A stretch of DNA of 64,000 nt from NCBI RefSeq assembly GCF_030463535.1, contig NC_132880.1, positions 33,839,842 to 33,903,841 of the forward strand, in the 5' to 3' direction. Shown here in pieces: positions 63,556 to 64,000 of the stretch. Position 1 is the first letter of the stretch. Every line of letters starts with the position of its first letter. The stretch is from Salminus brasiliensis (lineage: Eukaryota; Chordata; Actinopteri; Characiformes; Bryconidae). The notes under the pieces were generated by a model. That model was not told the origin of the DNA. It worked only from the letters and a program-made list of their open reading frames with translations, and did not search any database. The position numbers and the translations under genes are program-made.

Positions 63556-63658
63556 ACACACACGTTTAAGTACTTGACTAAATTGAACACCTTACAGTTC
63601 TTCTATTTCAACATACCTGCTGTCCTGGAAGGCCAATTCCTGCAGGTCCAGGATCACC
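31319..63658 (-). CDS. col19a1: Collagen alpha-1(XIX) chain, most of gene (38 exons, 5' partial)
   Basis: This is a minor FACIT-like collagen, secreted and found at basement membrane zones of muscle and neural tissue. Thirty-eight - strand exons join in frame to 828 residues plus TAA. Collagenous blocks alternate with short non-collagenous, partly Cys-rich segments, as in type XIX with its five COL domains. Identification rests on the C-terminal part: [19 protein letters not shown], then [14 protein letters not shown] and [11 protein letters not shown], then [20 protein letters not shown] and CHPSDC. This matches human COL19A1 as I remember it. Tail-to-tail position with col9a1 agrees with human synteny. 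Human COL19A1 is about 1142 residues, so about 300 N-terminal residues (laminin-G/thrombospondin-type domain and start of the first COL domain) lie beyond the right edge. Confidence 0.93.
31529..31545. repeat. G17 homopolymer in last col19a1 acceptor region
   Basis: Seventeen G on the + strand, which is C17 on the col19a1 coding strand, 14 to 30 nt before the terminal exon. It forms most of the polypyrimidine tract. Length is likely polymorphic and error-prone in sequencing. Confidence 0.9.
31802..31879 (-). CDS. col19a1: col19a1 penultimate exon
   Basis: This 78-nt exon, phase 1 on both sides, encodes [20 protein letters not shown] and continues [14 protein letters not shown] is a short imperfection in the triplets. 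Its size equals the penultimate exon of col9a1. Confidence 0.92.
31969..32145 (-). CDS. col19a1: col19a1 end of NC2 and start of COL1
   Basis: This 177-nt exon, phase 1 on both sides, continues the helix as [19 protein letters not shown] and then gives Gly-X-Y triplets from [11 protein letters not shown] to GPHG. The acceptor at CGCAG before AGCGA is chosen because it gives the D-E-R junction seen in the family. Confidence 0.92.
32460..32650 (+). mobile_element. tRNA-derived SINE
   Basis: It has a B-box-like GGGTTCAATACC, then cccttgagaaaggcacttca and caggggtgctgtagcatgac, ending in an A-rich tail (aaaaaaaagaaaaag). It belongs to the same family as 8640-8880. It lies in the col19a1 intron 32146-33024. 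Confidence 0.75.
33025..33088 (-). CDS. col19a1: col19a1 NC2-like coiled-coil exon
   Basis: The 64-nt exon (phase 0 in, phase 1 out, donor GTGAGA) encodes [20 protein letters not shown] followed by D. Heptad-like hydrophobic spacing (I, F, V, I, F) suits a trimerisation helix. It corresponds to the NC2 exon of col9a1 (18925-18979) in position and phase. Confidence 0.88.
33225..33419 (-). CDS. col19a1: col19a1 large collagenous exon with Gly/Ser interruption
   Basis: This 195-nt, 65-codon phase 0 exon starts [18 protein letters not shown]. An 11-residue break ([11 protein letters not shown]) follows, and then regular triplets from [13 protein letters not shown] to GIPGND at the GTAAGG donor. 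It precedes the NC2-like trimerisation exon. Confidence 0.92.
33815..34026 (-). mobile_element. tRNA-derived SINE, - strand
   Basis: The reverse complement begins GGTGGCTCAGCGGATAGAGC (A box) and has GGGTTTAATACCC (B box), then cccttgagcaagacccatta. It sits in the large col19a1 intron 33420-37063. The head is tRNA-like but has no folded tRNA, so it is not a tRNA gene. Confidence 0.8.
35896..36403 (+). mobile_element. Inverted-repeat element family A, full length
   Basis: It starts TTACACTATATGGACAAACG and ends AACATATAGTGTA. The body has cattgtttcttctgaaatca, ggaaggctttctactaga, ccactgctccacagcg and atgtttatctgct, as in other copies. The frame that runs into it from 35544 is not a gene. Confidence 0.8.
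37064..47906 (-). CDS. col19a1: col19a1 long central triple helix (19 exons)
   Basis: Exons in transcript order: 47862-47906, 47202-47246, 44681-44734, 43586-43639, 43065-43118, 41983-42027, 41787-41840, 41662-41697, 41499-41561, 40261-40332, 39935-39988, 39386-39430, 39187-39231, 38955-39008, 37716-37769, 37579-37629, 37381-37470, 37231-37266 and 37064-37108. Most are 54, 45 or 36 nt; others are 72 and 90. All are phase 0 Gly-X-Y, about 332 codons. There are two breaks: the 63-nt exon at 41499 (see its own entry), and the 51-nt exon at 37579 ending G-L directly before G-I-K, so one residue of a triplet is missing. Confidence 0.92.
38032..38328. mobile_element. Intact non-autonomous hAT-like element with 8-bp target duplication
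   Basis: Ends are TAGGGGTGGGCAATAT and ATATTGCCCAGCCCTA, a 16-bp inverted repeat with one mismatch. It is flanked by CTGTGAAC (38024-38031) and CTGTGAGC (38329-38336), an 8-bp duplication with one mismatch, as hAT elements make. It is 297 bp long, has no transposase, and lies in the col19a1 intron 37770-38954. Confidence 0.88.
39501..39880 (+). mobile_element. Inverted-repeat element family A, internally deleted
   Basis: It begins tacactatattgacaaaagt and keeps gggggctttatacccct, tagcccacacctggaatta and atgtttatctgtatcagaaa. The right end is degraded. It lies in the col19a1 intron 39431-39934. Confidence 0.65.
40890..41200. pseudogene. Degenerate Tc1-like transposon remnant
   Basis: Words such as attttctaaggggttcaagt, cttgggatcattgtcctgtt and gaaaggtcc are typical of teleost Tc1-like transposases on the opposite strand. 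Frames are broken. It lies in the col19a1 intron 40333-41498. Confidence 0.5.
41499..41561 (-). CDS. col19a1: col19a1 exon with GC donor and Ala in a Gly position
   Basis: The exon reads [21 protein letters not shown] and ends CCG before GCAAGT, so the best donor is a GC donor with a consensus AAGT at +3 to +6. A 54-nt version ending after GPK would also need a GC donor (GCAGAA), which is worse. The longer reading puts Ala (GCA) where Gly is expected, so K-A-E-P interrupts the triplet repeat. A substitution or an assembly error could also explain it. Confidence 0.7.
42500..42960. repeat. Dispersed repeat fragment of uncertain class
   Basis: Contains ggttcctcaaaaggtttctt and cgaccgtg/cctggaagactgaccg-type words that I recall as widespread in fish genomes. 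No ends, target duplication or coding motif are visible. It lies in the col19a1 intron 42028-43064. Confidence 0.35.
43724..44200 (-). mobile_element. Inverted-repeat element family A copy
   Basis: It begins actatatgtccaaaagtatt and has gctgtggagcagtggaactg and catccaacatcag, the reverse complement of the family A body. The right end is decayed. It directly precedes a family B element. Confidence 0.7.
44237..44614 (+). mobile_element. Inverted-repeat element family B copy
   Basis: It starts TACACTGACCTGCCATAACA and ends CATGGCTGATCAGTGTGCA. It shares ggtgggacctccatggattg and ttattctgacccagtctag with the 8937-9402 copy. It ends 66 bp before a col19a1 exon. Confidence 0.75.
45835..45925 (+). 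pseudogene. Fragment of a non-LTR retrotransposon ORF
   Basis: The + frame reads [20 protein letters not shown] and then RLPNWS and a stop. The block resembles the N-terminal endonuclease-region motif of LINE proteins (S-N-x-R-S-L-x-N-K-x-D). It is a 5'-and-3'-truncated relic in the col19a1 intron 44735-47201. Confidence 0.5.
49441..49542. repeat. 34-bp tandem repeat, three copies
   Basis: The unit agtacacagtgagagtatgt + gaataacatagaac starts at 49441, 49475 and 49509, almost identical between copies. It lies in the col19a1 intron 47907-49703. Confidence 0.85.
49704..52384 (-). CDS. col19a1: col19a1 Cys-rich non-collagenous region (4 exons)
   Basis: In order the exons are 52340-52384 (45 nt, [15 protein letters not shown]), 50283-50396 (114 nt, starting [15 protein letters not shown] and ending VDGCER), 49926-49967 (42 nt, [14 protein letters not shown]) and 49704-49781 (78 nt, [15 protein letters not shown]). 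All junctions are phase 0. The stretch has five cysteines (CxxC, then GCER/CLER, then NAC), acidic and basic residues and only scattered triplets, so it is an NC linker before the longest helix. The 45-nt exon is short and non-repetitive, so it rests on splice signals and frame only. Confidence 0.8.
50236..50259. repeat. A24 run next to a col19a1 donor
   Basis: Twenty-four A on the + strand, 24 bp downstream (in transcript sense) of the exon 50283-50396. It appears as U24 in the pre-mRNA. Confidence 0.9.
53359..53548. mobile_element. Compact inverted-repeat element family A, 190 bp
   Basis: The left end TACACTACATGTCCAAAAGT and the right end (reverse complement TACACTATATGTCCAAAAGT) match at 21 of 22 positions. 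It is an internally deleted member that shows the element's true ends. It lies in the col19a1 intron 52385-54247. Confidence 0.85.
54248..55806 (-). CDS. col19a1: col19a1 short collagenous block (2 exons)
   Basis: Exons 55735-55806 (72 nt, 24 triplet-phase codons beginning [12 protein letters not shown] and containing GFGGLPG) and 54248-54301 (54 nt, [18 protein letters not shown]). Both are phase 0 with GT donors (GTTAGT, GTGAGT). They form a short helix between the CNC linker upstream and the Cys-rich linker downstream. Confidence 0.9.
56645..57033 (-). mobile_element. Full-length tRNA-derived SINE, - strand
   Basis: The reverse complement starts CCCGAGTGGTCCGGCGAACT (A-box region) and has GGTTCAAATCCCA (perfect-type B box), then a body of about 320 bp including ggcagtttgaaaaaagagag and ending in A-rich gaaaaaaaatgggtg. 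It is in the col19a1 intron 55807-57940. Confidence 0.75.
57774..57818. repeat. (TA)n microsatellite
   Basis: About 22 TA units in a col19a1 intron, about 120 bp from the next exon. Confidence 0.9.
57941..58379 (-). CDS. col19a1: col19a1 Cys-containing interruption exons
   Basis: Exon 58329-58379 (51 nt) encodes [17 protein letters not shown], and exon 57941-57982 (42 nt) encodes [14 protein letters not shown]. The Gly-X-Y repeat is lost across the C-N-C and the G-N-S-W-Q-A segments. This marks a non-collagenous linker between two COL domains. The two cysteines could form interchain disulfides. Splice sites are clean (CAG-type acceptors, donors GTGAGT and GTCTGA). Confidence 0.85.
58542..59036. 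mobile_element. Two family A half copies head to head
   Basis: A reversed copy begins tacactatatgtccaaatgt and runs to about 58900. A forward copy begins gctatgtggacaaaagtact and runs on with tggagtaactgtctctactg and ggaagacttcctactgga. It lies in the col19a1 intron 58380-61537. Confidence 0.7.
59520..60345. repeat. Pyrimidine-rich (CT)n-like tract
   Basis: More than 800 bp of C/T-rich low-complexity sequence (ctctctctttctctc and variants) on the + strand, so purine-rich in col19a1 pre-mRNA. Long open frames in it come from composition and are not genes. Confidence 0.85.
61538..63658 (-). CDS. col19a1: col19a1 N-terminal collagenous exons in window (6 exons)
   Basis: In transcript order the exons are 63617-63658, 63091-63126, 62864-62917, 62700-62768, 62519-62572 and 61538-61564, of 42, 36, 54, 69, 54 and 27 nt, all phase 0. 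They encode Gly-X-Y repeats. The first contains GPAGIGLPG and the fourth GPMGVGAVG, each missing one residue of a triplet. The 54-nt exons are [18 protein letters not shown] and [18 protein letters not shown]. Polypyrimidine tracts and GTAAGT-type donors support each boundary. Confidence 0.9.
61579..61606. repeat. (CA)n microsatellite
   Basis: A CA run 15 bp upstream (transcript sense) of the 27-nt col19a1 exon, so a GT run lies just before its acceptor tract. Confidence 0.9.
62461..62494. repeat. (GA)n microsatellite near col19a1 donor
   Basis: A GA run about 25 bp downstream of the exon 62519-62572 in transcript sense, giving a CT run after the donor. Confidence 0.9.
63499..63552. repeat. 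(TA)n microsatellite
   Basis: About 26 TA units in the col19a1 intron 63127-63616. Confidence 0.95.
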
Positions 63659-63681
63659 CTAAAGAGGAAAGCATGCAGAGA

Positions 63682-63990
63682 CAAAAGTATTGGGACACCT
63701 ACTCATTCATTGTTTTTTCTGTCATCTCTTAAAAGATGCTCCTGCTAATGCATTCTATGAAAGGCTTTCTAGAATTCTGAGCATTCTGAGCATTACTGTG
63801 AGGATTTGATTGCATTCAGCGATAAGAGCGTTAGTTAGTCAGGATGTTAACTTGGCACTAAGATATTAGCTTGTGCTTAGAGCTTTAGTTTCGGACATTG
63901 CAAATGCAATAGAAACATTAGCATATTAACATACAGCACATTCTCAGCCATTCCTGTTTGAGTGACTGATTGCATTGGGACACCACTGTG
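63682..63990 (+). mobile_element. Inverted-repeat element family A, 5' part
   Basis: It has gacaaaagtattgggacacc, tactcattcattgtttttt, gaaaggctttctagaa and gaggatttgattgcattcag, the left half of family A. It sits just upstream of the first col19a1 exon in the window, in an intron. Confidence 0.65.
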
Positions 63991-64000
63991 TCATATTTAA

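Overview
The window is vertebrate nuclear DNA, most likely from a ray-finned fish. It contains small, intron-separated exons coding Gly-X-Y repeats with GT-AG splice sites. The introns are AT-rich and full of (TA)n and (CA)n microsatellites, tRNA-derived SINEs, hAT-like and Tc1/mariner-like remnants and short inverted-repeat elements of the kinds common in teleosts. The repeat style suggests an otophysan such as a characin or catfish, but that is an inference. There are no prokaryotic genes, operons or CRISPR arrays.

Two FACIT-type collagen genes lie tail to tail. On the + strand, positions 1478-25140 hold 30 exons of collagen alpha-1(IX) (col9a1). They run from inside the COL3 triple helix through NC3, the COL2 helix, NC2, COL1 and NC1 to the stop codon. 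The 5' part of the gene (NC4 domain and first COL3 exons) lies left of the window. On the - strand, positions 63658 down to 31319 hold 38 exons of collagen alpha-1(XIX) (col19a1), from inside an N-terminal collagenous domain to the stop codon. The N-terminal globular domain and first exons lie right of the window. The convergent COL19A1/COL9A1 arrangement is the same as on human 6q12-q13, from memory.

The roughly 6.2 kb between the two stop codons holds both 3' UTRs with candidate polyadenylation signals. It also holds a roughly 950 bp, almost G-free minisatellite with telomere-like CCCTAA/TTAACC words (26500-27450), a truncated hAT-like element and a nested short inverted-repeat element.

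The two genes share the same 3' intron-phase pattern, an identical 78-nt penultimate exon, a similar NC2 coiled-coil exon and a Cys-x4-Cys ... Lys-Gly-Pro C-terminus. This suggests an old inverted duplication of a FACIT ancestor. Type IX collagen coats and crosslinks to type II fibrils in cartilage and eye. Type XIX is a minor basement-membrane-zone collagen. The proteins need not act together.

I found no convincing undescribed system. The best leads are a 54-bp-arm perfect-stem hairpin in the last col9a1 intron, loss of the NC2 cysteine in this col9a1, a GC donor tied to a Gly-to-Ala break in col19a1, a C17 run in the last col19a1 acceptor tract, and the minisatellite between the gene ends.
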